Shown piece after piece: positions 43,358 to 51,408 of a DNA stretch of 64,000 bases (position 1 is the first letter of the stretch; every line of letters begins with the position of its first letter). Made by a program: the position numbers and the translations under genes. The DNA is from Streptomyces sp. BK340. Its GTDB lineage: Bacteria; Actinomycetota; Actinomycetes; Streptomycetales; Streptomycetaceae. The notes below the pieces were generated by a model. That model was not told the origin of the DNA, made no database searches, and saw nothing but the letters and a program-made list of their open reading frames with translations. The stretch is taken from the NCBI RefSeq assembly GCF_007827595.1, contig NZ_VISR01000026.1:103295-167294 (forward strand), written 5' to 3'.

Positions 43358-44344
43358 ATGACCACCACCGCGCTGAAGGAGCCGGTGCGCGAGACCTCCC
43401 CCGGCGCGGCGCGCGAGAACCGCCGCCGCGCCGGGCGGATCCGTCGCATCGGACTGCCGTACCTGCTGCTCCTGCCCGCCCTGCTGCTCGAACTCCTCGT
43501 CCATCTGGTGCCGATGGTCATCGGCGTCGTGATGAGCTTCAAGGAACTCACCCAGTTCTACATCCGCGACTGGGGGACCGCCCCCTGGTCCGGCCTCGGC
43601 AACTACAAGCTGTCCGTGGACTTCGACGCGCCCGTCGGCGAGGCGCTGCTGCACTCGTTCCTCGTCACCGTCGGCTTCACCCTGCTGTCGGTCGGCCTGT
43701 GCTGGCTGATCGGCACCGCCGCCGCGGTCTTCATGCAGGACGCCTTCCGCGGCCGCGGTCTGCTGCGGGCCCTGTTCCTGGTGCCGTACGCGCTGCCCGT
43801 CTACGCGGCCGTCATCACCTGGGTGTTCATGTTCCAGCACGACAACGGCCTGGTGAACCACGTCCTGCACGACCAGCTGCACCTCACCGACAAGCCCTCC
43901 TTCTGGCTGATCGGCGACAACAGCTTCTACGCCCTGCTGACCGTGTCCGTGTGGAAGGGCTGGCCGTTCGCCTTCCTCATCGTGATGGCCGGACTGCAGA
44001 ACATCCCGCGCGAGCTGTACGAGGCGGCCGCGCTGGACGGCGCCGGGATGTGGCAGCAGATCCGCCGCATCACCCTGCCCTCCCTGCGCCCGGTCAACCA
44101 GGTGCTGGTCCTGGTCCTGTTCCTGTGGACGTTCAACGACTTCAACACGCCGTACGTGATGTTCGGCAAGGCCGCCCCCGAGGCCGCCGACCTCATCTCG
44201 GTGCACATCTACCAGGCCTCGTTCGTCACCTGGAACTTCGGCACCGGATCCGCCATGTCCGTCCTGCTCCTGCTGTTCCTGCTGGTCGTGACGGGCCTGT
44301 ACCTCCTGTTCACCTCGCGCGGACGGAGGGCCGCCGATGTCTGA
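43358..44344 (+). CDS. Sugar ABC transporter permease (MalF-like)
   Basis: 328 aa with six to seven membrane segments (LPYLLLLPALLLELLVHLVP, LLSVGLCWLIGTAAAVFM and others) and the ATPase-contact loop ELYEAAALDGAGMWQQIRRI (EAA motif). It starts 6 nt after the binding-protein gene and overlaps the second permease by 8 nt. No ATPase gene is in the operon; Streptomyces sugar importers of this class commonly share the MsiK ATPase, which is the likely partner. Confidence 0.93.
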   Translation: MTTTALKEPVRETSPGAARENRRRAGRIRRIGLPYLLLLPALLLELLVHLVPMVIGVVMSFKELTQFYIRDWGTAPWSGLGNYKLSVDFDAPVGEALLHSFLVTVGFTLLSVGLCWLIGTAAAVFMQDAFRGRGLLRALFLVPYALPVYAAVITWVFMFQHDNGLVNHVLHDQLHLTDKPSFWLIGDNSFYALLTVSVWKGWPFAFLIVMAGLQNIPRELYEAAALDGAGMWQQIRRITLPSLRPVNQVLVLVLFLWTFNDFNTPYVMFGKAAPEAADLISVHIYQASFVTWNFGTGSAMSVLLLLFLLVVTGLYLLFTSRGRRAADV

Positions 44345-45191
44345 GTCCCCGATGGCGCCGCCCCGTTCCTTCCTGTGGTCCCGGCGGATCTTCCTCACCC
44401 TGCTCACCGGCTTCGTGCTGCTGCCGGTGTACGTGATGGTCTCCAGCTCGCTGAAGCCGCTCGCGGACGTCACGGGCAAGTTCCGCTGGCTGCCCAGCGG
44501 GCTGACCGTCCGGCCGTACATCGACATCTGGTCGACGGTCCCGCTCGCCAAGTACTTCGTGAACTCGCTGATCGTGGCGGGCGCGGCGACCGTCTGCTCG
44601 GTGGTCATCGCGGTGTTCGCCGCCTACGCCGTCAGCCGCTACGAATTCCGCGGCAAGCGGGTCTTCACCGTCACCGTCCTGTCGACGCAGATGTTCCCGG
44701 GCATCCTCTTCCTCCTCCCTCTCTTCCTGATCTACGTCAACATCGGCAACGCCACCGGCATCGCCCTGTTCGGCTCCCGCGGCGGCCTGATCCTGACGTA
44801 CCTCACCTTCTCCCTCCCGTTCTCGATCTGGATGCTGATCGGCTACTTCGACTCGGTGCCGCGCGACCTCGACGAGGCGGCGCTGGTGGACGGCTGCGGC
44901 CCGCTCGGCGCGCTGCTGAGGATCGTCGTGCCGGCCGCGGTCCCCGGCATCGTCGCGGTCGCCGTGTACGCCTTCATGACCGCGTGGGGCGAGGTGCTCT
45001 TCGCGTCCGTCATGACCAACGACACCACCCGCACCCTCGCCGTCGGCCTCCAGGGCTACTCGACCCTCAACGACGTGTACTGGAACCAGATCATGGCCGC
45101 CTCCCTCGTGGTGAGCGTGCCGGTGGTCGCCGGGTTCCTCCTCCTCCAGCGCTATCTCGTCGCCGGTCTGACGGCGGGCGCCGTCAAGTGA
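44337..45191 (+). CDS. Sugar ABC transporter permease (MalG-like)
   Basis: 284 aa, six membrane helices, EAA motif DLDEAALVDGCGPLGALLRI. It pairs with the preceding permease (8-nt overlap). Its stop overlaps a GTG (GTGA at 45188) of the frame that carries the beta-glucosidase, so translation of the enzyme is probably coupled. Confidence 0.93.
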   Translation: MSESPMAPPRSFLWSRRIFLTLLTGFVLLPVYVMVSSSLKPLADVTGKFRWLPSGLTVRPYIDIWSTVPLAKYFVNSLIVAGAATVCSVVIAVFAAYAVSRYEFRGKRVFTVTVLSTQMFPGILFLLPLFLIYVNIGNATGIALFGSRGGLILTYLTFSLPFSIWMLIGYFDSVPRDLDEAALVDGCGPLGALLRIVVPAAVPGIVAVAVYAFMTAWGEVLFASVMTNDTTRTLAVGLQGYSTLNDVYWNQIMAASLVVSVPVVAGFLLLQRYLVAGLTAGAVK

Positions 45192-45229
45192 GCCGAGTGA
45201 CCAACTCCCCGTATCCCGAAGGGACTTCC

Positions 45230-46594
45230 GTGTCCGAACGCATCGACCTCGCCGCACTCCCGCACGACTTCCTGTGGGGCACGGCCACAGCGGCGTACCA
45301 GATCGAGGGGGCCGTCGCCGAGGACGGCCGTTCGCCGTCGATCTGGGACACCTTCTCGCACACCCCGGGGAAGATCGCGAACGACGACAACGGCGACGTC
45401 GCGTGCGACCACTACCACCGCTGGCGCGACGACCTCGGCCTGATGCGGCAACTCGGCACCAACGCCTACCGGTTGTCCGTGGCCTGGCCACGGGTGATCC
45501 CGGACGGGACGGGTGCGCCGAACCCCAAGGGGCTGTCCTTCTACGACGAGTTGGTGGACGCCCTGCTGGAGGCGGGCATCACCCCGTCCGTCACCCTCTA
45601 CCACTGGGACCTGCCGCAGGTGCTCCAGGACCGCGGCGGCTGGCCGGAGCGGGCGACCGCCCTCGCGTTCGCCGAGTACGCCTCGACCGTCGCCGAGCGC
45701 CTCGGTGACCGCGTGAAGTCGTGGGCGACCCTCAACGAGCCCTCCTGCTCGGCCTGGATCGGCCACCTGGAGGGCACGATGGCCCCCGGCTGGACCGAAC
45801 TCACCGCGGCCGTACGCGCCTCCTACCACCTGCTCCTCGGCCACGGCCTCGCCACGCAGGCGATCCGCGCCGCCGCCCCCGACGCGCAGGTCGGCATCGT
45901 CAACAACCTCTCCACCGTGCACGCCTCCACCGACCGCCCCGAGGACCTGGCGGCCGCCCGCCGGCACGACGGCCATGTCAACCGCTGGTGGCTCGACCCG
46001 GTGCACGGCCGCGGCTTCCCGGCCGACATGGTCGAGACGTACGGCGTCGAACTCCCCCAGCAGCCGGGCGACCTGGAGACCATCGCGGCCCCGCTGGACT
46101 GGCTCGGCCTGAACTACTACTTCCCGGCGTACGTCGCCGACGACCCCGCCGGCCCGGCCCCGCGCGTCCGTGCCGTACACCGCCCGGACGTCCCGCGCAC
46201 CGGCATGGACTGGGAGATCGACGCGAACGGCATCGAGACCCTGCTGCTGCGTCTCACCGAGGAGTACGGCGCACGGAAGATCTACGTCACGGAGAACGGC
46301 TCGGCCTTCCCGGACGTGGTCCGCTCCGACGGCGCCGTCGACGACCCGGAGCGCCAGGACTACCTGGAGCGGCACCTCGCCGCCTGCGCCTCGGCGGCCC
46401 GCAAGGGTGCCCCGCTCGCCGGGTACTTCGCCTGGTCGCTGCTGGACAACTTCGAGTGGGCGTACGGCTACGCCAAGCGCTTCGGCCTCGTCCACGTCGA
46501 CTACCGCACCCAGGTGCGCACGATCAAGGGCAGCGGACACCGGTACGCGGACATCATCCGCACCCACCGCGCCCAGGCACGCCGGGCCGCCTGA
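45230..46594 (+). CDS. GH1 family beta-glucosidase
   Basis: 454 aa, cytoplasmic, no signal peptide. FLWGTATAAYQIEGA, acid/base Glu in TLNEPSCSA, nucleophile Glu in YVTENGSAF, and WSLLDNFEWAYGY at the aglycone site: all complete. It hydrolyses beta-glucosides brought in by the ABC system. Start: GTG 45230 with GAAGGG 6 nt upstream is preferred; GTG 45188 or 45197 in the same frame would add 14 or 11 residues and overlap the permease stop. A long terminator follows. Confidence 0.93.
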   Translation: MSERIDLAALPHDFLWGTATAAYQIEGAVAEDGRSPSIWDTFSHTPGKIANDDNGDVACDHYHRWRDDLGLMRQLGTNAYRLSVAWPRVIPDGTGAPNPKGLSFYDELVDALLEAGITPSVTLYHWDLPQVLQDRGGWPERATALAFAEYASTVAERLGDRVKSWATLNEPSCSAWIGHLEGTMAPGWTELTAAVRASYHLLLGHGLATQAIRAAAPDAQVGIVNNLSTVHASTDRPEDLAAARRHDGHVNRWWLDPVHGRGFPADMVETYGVELPQQPGDLETIAAPLDWLGLNYYFPAYVADDPAGPAPRVRAVHRPDVPRTGMDWEIDANGIETLLLRLTEEYGARKIYVTENGSAFPDVVRSDGAVDDPERQDYLERHLAACASAARKGAPLAGYFAWSLLDNFEWAYGYAKRFGLVHVDYRTQVRTIKGSGHRYADIIRTHRAQARRAA

Positions 46595-46608
46595 GCCGGG
46601 GCCCGGAC

Positions 46609-46648
46609 GGCCGGTGGACACGGGTGCGGGAGCCCGTGTCCACCGGCC
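46609..46648 (+). terminator. Operon terminator after the beta-glucosidase
   Basis: A perfect 16-bp stem (46609-46624 with 46633-46648, starting GGCCGGTGG) and an 8-nt loop, 14 nt beyond the stop codon. The strongest hairpin in the window. Confidence 0.88.
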
Positions 46649-46765
46649 CACTCTGCTTGCTGTGTGGACCGGGTTGCGGGTGGGGGAGTGCAGGCTGAGG
46701 TGGATTGGGTGCGGGTGGAGCAGAAGGGTCAGCCGTCTTCGATGCTCACCGCATCGCAGCGTCAC

Positions 46766-47611
46766 TCACACGTCACCACCAAGATCCACCGGGTGCTCCC
46801 TGTGGAGTGCGGCCTTGGCGCCGCGACCGGAGCTGACCAGAGCTGCTGTGGAAGCGGCAACGGTGACGGCGAGTATGGGCATCGTGATCAGCCGGGCCGC
46901 GTCATCGGTACTCATGGTCAACGCCGCGACGCAGGCGATGCCTGTCGTCGTCACGGCGAACGCCACCGCAACGCCGGACAGGGCAAGCAGCCGCAGGACC
47001 TTGGCAGGTGGTCGGCACCGGGTGACGGCGACGGCCGGTGCCACCGCCATGGTGATGAGGAACGCTGCCGGCCCGAGCACCGCCAAGGCTCCGACCCAAT
47101 AGGAGATCGGGTCGATGGAGGCGTACGCCAGGAGGAACGGCGCGATCAGCCACGTGGGCAGCGTCGGGACCAGAGCCGCCAGCGGGCGCAACGCGGCCCG
47201 GTTGCCGGTTCTGGAGGTTTCCGCGAGGAGGGCGAGGGCGCCGGCCAGCAGGATGAGCCCAGCGCCGAACATGGCGTACTGAGCAACGTCGAGCAGTCGG
47301 CGCACCAGGTCCGGAGTCAGCCCGGGTTCCTCGGACAGGATGAAGCCCACCATCGGCAGGGCATACATTGCGGCGCACCAGGTGACCCAGGTGGTGGCGA
47401 CGCTTGCCTGCATGCGGCGCCGGCGCCGTTCGGCGGACTCTTCGGGCATCACCGGGCGAAGCCACGCCCGCAGCGCACCGACAAGAAGGTCCGCGACGAC
47501 GCTCGGGCCGGCGCCGGTGTCCTCGACCAGTGCTTCAAGCTCGCCACCGTAGCGCTCCCGGAACGAGGGAGGATACGACCGCAAGGCCACCCGGGCCGCC
47601 ATGTTGATCAC
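46766..47611 (-). CDS. PadR-linked integral membrane protein
   Basis: 281 aa. A soluble N-terminal part (ALRSYPPSFRERYGGELEAL, VEDTG) similar to the permease-prefix region often encoded after PadR genes, then about seven hydrophobic segments. The GTG start overlaps the PadR stop (GTGA), with a second candidate ATG 9 nt on. PadR-membrane protein pairs usually respond to envelope or drug stress. No specific function can be given. Confidence 0.82.
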   Translation of the reverse strand: MINMAARVALRSYPPSFRERYGGELEALVEDTGAGPSVVADLLVGALRAWLRPVMPEESAERRRRRMQASVATTWVTWCAAMYALPMVGFILSEEPGLTPDLVRRLLDVAQYAMFGAGLILLAGALALLAETSRTGNRAALRPLAALVPTLPTWLIAPFLLAYASIDPISYWVGALAVLGPAAFLITMAVAPAVAVTRCRPPAKVLRLLALSGVAVAFAVTTTGIACVAALTMSTDDAARLITMPILAVTVAASTAALVSSGRGAKAALHREHPVDLGGDV

Positions 47612-47928
47612 GCGTTTGCCACCCCCAGTCGGGTCAACCCGGTGCGTGCGAAGCGAGCCATCGCCCGGAGCCTGTCGTCGAGCACGGTCTGGCCTTCCGC
47701 GGTGATGCGGTAGGGCCGCCGGCGCTCGTCCTCGTCCAGCGGCGCGACCAGGCCGCTTTCCTCCAGCCGCGCGATGGCGGCATACAACGTGCCCGGCCCC
47801 AGCCTGATGGACGTCTGCTCTTCGACATCCTTGGTGATCGCGTAGCCGTGCTTGGGGCCGTCGGCCAGACTGGCCAGGATCAGCAACGCGGGTTCCGCCC
47901 ATCCGACACGGTCACGTTGACGCGGCAT
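47608..47928 (-). CDS. PadR family transcriptional regulator
   Basis: 106 aa winged helix: LLILASLADGPKHGYAITKD, LGPGTLYAAIARLEESGLV and DEDERRRPYRITAEG. The size is that of the short PadR type. GAGGTG lies 4 nt before the ATG. It is the first gene of a two-gene operon with the membrane protein. A nested palindrome at 47955-47988 in its promoter region is the likely autoregulatory site. Confidence 0.92.
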   Translation of the reverse strand: MPRQRDRVGWAEPALLILASLADGPKHGYAITKDVEEQTSIRLGPGTLYAAIARLEESGLVAPLDEDERRRPYRITAEGQTVLDDRLRAMARFARTGLTRLGVANA

Positions 47929-47954
47929 CAGGCACCTCCCTCATCCTTCCCGAC

Positions 47955-47988
47955 TACTACGTTATACGATACTGCGTCGTACGTAGTA
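47955..47988. promoter_or_regulatory. Nested palindrome upstream of padR
   Basis: Outer arms TACTACGT (47955-47962) and ACGTAGTA (47981-47988) are perfect; inner arms TACGA (47965-47969) and TCGTA (47977-47981) are nearly concentric. The segment is AT-rich and 27 nt upstream of the PadR start, matching the dyads bound by PadR dimers. Confidence 0.65.
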
Positions 47989-48154
47989 CTGGTCGAGTCC
48001 GGCAGCGCCGGGCGCGATGACTCTCGCAGCGCCCCGCCCGCCGTGGAGGCCGCGCCGACCAGCGGCAGATCCACCTGGCCCCGGGCGTGCCGCCTCAGTG
48101 AAACCCTTCGCGTCCTGAGGTTCGAGGCTGATGGAGAAGGGCTGGTGAGGGTTC

Positions 48155-48549
48155 GTGACGTGGCAGGGCTCCTGGTCCACGGTCGTGCACTCCGTCCACT
48201 TCACCTGGGACGGCACCCGGTTGGCCGGCAGACGCACACGTCCCACCACATCACCACCACCTGGGACTGCGAGGGCCACCGCCCGCCGACCCAGCTCGAA
48301 CGCCGCATTGGCCCCGGGCAGGAGCTGCAGGGCGAGGTCGACGCACGCTTCTATGCCAGCCGGCCTGCGACCCGCACCCAACCCGGTCGCCTACGTCACC
48401 AACCCGCACACCCGGATGGCCCCTTCGAGGGTCTGATCGCCAAGGGATGCACGGAGAAAGGCGGTTGGTACAGCGGCCTGAAGCCCGCGGACCTCGTGGA
48501 CGACAACAAGGATCGCACCAAGATGGACATCGACGAGATCCGTGACCCG
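48155..48549 (+). pseudogene. Frameshifted C-terminal remnant of an RHS-repeat polymorphic toxin
   Basis: Pieces of an RHS C terminus occur in alternating frames: STVVHSVHFTWDGTRLAG (48155-48229), then TTTWDCEGHRPPTQLERR and GEVDARFYA (about 48223-48357), then GLRPAPNPVAYVTNPHT (to 48424), then GLIAKGCTEKGGWYSGLKPA, DLVDDNKDRTKMDIDEI. TWDGTRLAE..TTTWDYEGHRPLTQLER and APNPxxYVxNPHTWxDPLGL are standard RHS core wording; the last piece would be the start of the toxin module. At least three frameshifts and one internal deletion make it non-functional. Confidence 0.7.
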
Positions 48550-48967
48550 TGCGCTGCGGCGCCCGAGCCGGAACTCGGCGAAGGCCTCCTGGACCCTCGA
48601 CCACGTCGGCGTGCAGGCCCTGGTCGAAGGCGGGACGCACGTCACCGCGATCGAGCTGTGGTGGCCCGGCGAGGGCCGCATCTCCAGCACGCGCGTCCTG
48701 CTGGAGGGGGACGAGGTCTTCACCACCCCGGCCCAGGACCTCTTCCGGCGCGCCGCCGAGCGGGGGTGGACGGTCGACACGTCACAGCCCGAGTACCCCG
48801 TGATCCCCGGCGTGTCGCTGGGCTTCACCCGGCAGACCTCGCAGAAGGTCGAACGGGACACCGGCGGCCTGCCGAGGTGTGTCACGTCGGTTCTGGTGGG
48901 CGGCAAGGACTACTACAACTACCGCTACGGAACGCGGTTGATCGCGTGCAGTCGGGCGTTCCCGTAG
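48542..48967 (+). CDS. Hypothetical protein, possible immunity protein relic of the RHS toxin
   Basis: 141 codons from GTG 48542, no good ribosome binding site. The part from WTLDHVGVQALVEGG reads as a normal globular protein (AIELWWPGEGRISSTRVLL, TPAQDLFRRAAERGWTVDT, IPGVSLGFTRQTSQ, KDYYNYRYG). The first 15 residues look random, so the true N terminus may be lost by frameshift. The position directly after a toxin tail is where immunity genes lie. I do not recognise a named family. Confidence 0.45.
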   Translation: MTRALRRPSRNSAKASWTLDHVGVQALVEGGTHVTAIELWWPGEGRISSTRVLLEGDEVFTTPAQDLFRRAAERGWTVDTSQPEYPVIPGVSLGFTRQTSQKVERDTGGLPRCVTSVLVGGKDYYNYRYGTRLIACSRAFP

Positions 48968-49083
48968 CTCCGCTCCGTGACGACGCGTCTTTGGTGCGCG
49001 CCGGACCCCGCCCTCCCGTGGACGTCCCCTGAACAAGGGATCGCCGCCCTCCGTACCCTCTTGCCGTGGGAAGATCCCTCACC

Positions 49084-49698
49084 ATGACCGCATCTCCGGC
49101 AGTAAGGAGCCTGCGCGCCGCGATGTTCGCCGCGGTGTGCGTGCTGCTCGCTGCCGCCGGGCACGGGCTGGCCATGGGGGACATGCCGCCCCTGTGGGCC
49201 GACGCCGCCGCCTTCCTGGGGGTCTTCGCGCTCGGCTGGACGCTCGGGGGGCGGGAGCGGTCGCTGCCCGGCATCGGTGTGGCCATGCTTCTCACCCAGG
49301 CGGGTCTGCACTTCGCCTTCGGTGCGGCGCACCCGAGCGACGGTGCCGGGCGCGCGCACGCCATGCACATGGCATCAATGCCCGGTCAGTCCATCATGGC
49401 GATGCACGCCCACCCGACGCACCACGCCACCACCGCCCACGCCACCCTCGCCCACCTCCTCGCCGCCCTGGTCGCCTCCTGGTGGCTGAGGCGCGGCGAG
49501 GCCGCGCTGTGGGCGCTGCTGCGGCGTGCGGTCGCGTTCGTGCCGGGGCTTGTCGCCTGGTGGCGGGTCGCCCCGCTGCCCGACCCCGCCGGGCGCGTCC
49601 TGTGTCTCCCCGCCGGCCCCGAGCCGCCGCGTCGGCCGACACTGCGGCACGCCGTCAGCCGCCGTGGACCCCCCGCCCCGATCCCGTACCCGAGCTGA
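49084..49698 (+). CDS. Met/His-rich integral membrane protein next to YcnI
   Basis: 204 aa with four hydrophobic segments (AAMFAAVCVLLAAAGHGLAM, AAAFLGVFALGWTLG, LAHLLAALVASWWLR and another). A loop at residues about 95-125 is rich in Met and His (HAMHMASMPGQSIMAMHAHP, then THHATTAHATLAH), a typical copper-binding composition. ATG 49084 is used; GTG 49066 in frame is an alternative. It is followed in the same direction by the YcnI gene 40 nt on, so a role in periplasmic copper handling is inferred. Confidence 0.75.
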   Translation: MTASPAVRSLRAAMFAAVCVLLAAAGHGLAMGDMPPLWADAAAFLGVFALGWTLGGRERSLPGIGVAMLLTQAGLHFAFGAAHPSDGAGRAHAMHMASMPGQSIMAMHAHPTHHATTAHATLAHLLAALVASWWLRRGEAALWALLRRAVAFVPGLVAWWRVAPLPDPAGRVLCLPAGPEPPRRPTLRHAVSRRGPPAPIPYPS

Positions 49699-49738
49699 CC
49701 GATCAACACCCCTCAGTCGTACGGAGATCCACTCACTC

Positions 49739-50473
49739 ATGTCCATGTCCAAGCACATGACCTCGACACGCACCGCTCTGCGCCGCGCCGCGGCCGTCAC
49801 CGCCCTCGCCGCCGCCGGAGTGCTCGCCGCGGCCGGTGTCGCCTCCGCGCACGTCACCGTCCACCCGGAGAGCTACGCCAAGGGAGCCACGGACGGCCTG
49901 CTCACCTTCCGTGTGCCCAACGAGGAGGACACCGCCTCCACCACCAAGGTGCAGGTCTTCCTGCCCACCGACCACCCCGTGCTCGGCGTACTGGTCCACC
50001 CGAGGGACGGCTGGACCGCCAAGGTGACCACCACCAAGCTCAAGACGCCGGTCAAGACCGACGACGGCACCATCACCGACGCGGTCTCCGCGATCACCTG
50101 GACCGGCGGGAAGATCGGCGCCGGACAGTACGAGGACTTCGACGTCGCCTTCGGCCAGCTGCCGGACAACACCGACCAGTTGACCTTCAAGACGCTGCAG
50201 ACCTACTCCGACGGCAAGGTCGCCCGCTGGATCGAGGAGGCCGCGGCGGGCGGGGACGAGCCGGAGAACCCCGCCCCCGTCCTCAAGCTCACGACCGGTG
50301 CGGAGAAGACGGCGCCGGAGGCTTCGAAGAGCAGCTCGGGCAGCACGTCGAAGGCCGCCGACTCGAGCGACTCCACCGCCCGTGGTCTCGGCGTCGCCGG
50401 ACTGGTGGTCGGCGTGCTCGGCCTCGCCGCCGCCGCGTTCGCGATCGTGCGCAGCCGGTCCGCCCGCTCCTGA
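49739..50473 (+). CDS. YcnI family (DUF1775) copper-binding membrane-anchored protein
   Basis: 244 aa. The signal peptide ends ASA, leaving His as residue 1 of the mature protein (HVTVHPES); this His is the known Cu(II) ligand of YcnI domains. The DUF1775 domain runs to about 190 (VQVFLPTDHPVLGVLVHPRD, AITWTGGKIGAGQYEDFDVA). A Ser/Lys-rich linker and one C-terminal helix (VAGLVVGVLGLAAAAFAIV) with an RSRSARS tail anchor it. Three in-frame ATGs are close together; the first is given. Confidence 0.9.
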   Translation: MSMSKHMTSTRTALRRAAAVTALAAAGVLAAAGVASAHVTVHPESYAKGATDGLLTFRVPNEEDTASTTKVQVFLPTDHPVLGVLVHPRDGWTAKVTTTKLKTPVKTDDGTITDAVSAITWTGGKIGAGQYEDFDVAFGQLPDNTDQLTFKTLQTYSDGKVARWIEEAAAGGDEPENPAPVLKLTTGAEKTAPEASKSSSGSTSKAADSSDSTARGLGVAGLVVGVLGLAAAAFAIVRSRSARS

Positions 50474-50490
50474 CCGCACGAAGCACGAAG

Positions 50491-50523
50491 AAGGGCCCGG
50501 ACCGGCGAACGGTCCGGGCCCTT
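50491..50523 (+). terminator. Terminator between ycnI and the convergent phosphotransferase gene
   Basis: AAGGGCCCGGACCG-gcgaa-CGGTCCGGGCCCTT, perfect 14-bp stem; its A-rich and T-rich ends make it effective in both directions. Confidence 0.87.
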
Positions 50524-50535
50524 CCGTCTGCGCCC

Positions 50536-51300
50536 TCAGCGCCCTGCCAGCTCCAGCACCATGTGCTCCGCCGGCACCTCCGCGACCGTCGTACGCGAGT
50601 TCCGCCACAGCCACAGCACATCCCGGCCGAACGACCACACCAGCGAGCCCAGGGCCAGCAGCACGACCGTCAGGTTGGCCGCCCGCGGCAGCAGCTCGGC
50701 GCCCGCGAGCAGCAGGCAGATGCCCTGGAGCGCGGCGACCGTCTTGCGCGCGAAGGACGGCGGCAACGGGGCGTTCAGCCACGGGGCGACACGGGCCGCG
50801 GCGACGAACCCGTAGCGCATGCCGCCGATCAGCAGCACCCACGGGCCGAACTGCATGGACACGTACACGCTCAGCACCAGGATCAGGAACGCGTCCACCT
50901 CCATGTCGAAGCGGGCGCCGAGCGCGCTGGAGGTGCCGGTGCGGCGGGCCACCTTGCCGTCCACGCCGTCCAGGATGAGCGCGACCGCGGTCAGGCCGAC
51001 CAGCAGCGTGACCGGCGGCGAACTCTCGAAGGAGTCCGCGACCAGCGCGGTGACCCCGCCGACCAGGGTGGCCCGGCCGAGGGTGACCCGGTTGGCGGGA
51101 CCGAAGGAACTGAGCCGGGAGCGGTGCAGAGCGCGGGAGAGGACCGCCCAGGTGGCGAACGCGAAGGCGAGCCCGGTCAGCCAGCCGGCCGGCCCCATGC
51201 CGATCGCCGAGCCGAGCAGGGCCAGCAGCAGGATCTGGACGCCCGCTCCCACGGCGGTCTCCTGCTGAAGCCTTGCGTCAAACGTGTTGTTCAGGGCCAC
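50536..51300 (-). CDS. CDP-alcohol phosphatidyltransferase family membrane enzyme
   Basis: 254 aa, about six membrane helices. The signature is complete: D-G-x2-(A/K..)A-R-x8-G-x3-D-x3-D as DGVDGKVARR and GARFDMEVD. These enzymes move a phospho-alcohol from a CDP-linked donor to an acceptor alcohol. Start GTG 51300 follows GGAGGA; a frame from 51336 is less likely. It is divergent from the dehydrogenase gene at 51409 and forms the left edge of the cyclohydrolase cluster, so its product may be a lipid-linked form of that pathway's compound (inference). Confidence 0.88.
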   Translation of the reverse strand: MALNNTFDARLQQETAVGAGVQILLLALLGSAIGMGPAGWLTGLAFAFATWAVLSRALHRSRLSSFGPANRVTLGRATLVGGVTALVADSFESSPPVTLLVGLTAVALILDGVDGKVARRTGTSSALGARFDMEVDAFLILVLSVYVSMQFGPWVLLIGGMRYGFVAAARVAPWLNAPLPPSFARKTVAALQGICLLLAGAELLPRAANLTVVLLALGSLVWSFGRDVLWLWRNSRTTVAEVPAEHMVLELAGR

Positions 51301-51408
51301 CGCGCATTCCTCCGGCCGAGTGACAGAGTCGATCAACGCCGCGTACTGTGCGCGGCCTGTGCACTTCTCGGTACGTGAACAAGTTCCCTATCGTTCAGGA
51401 GGATGCCG

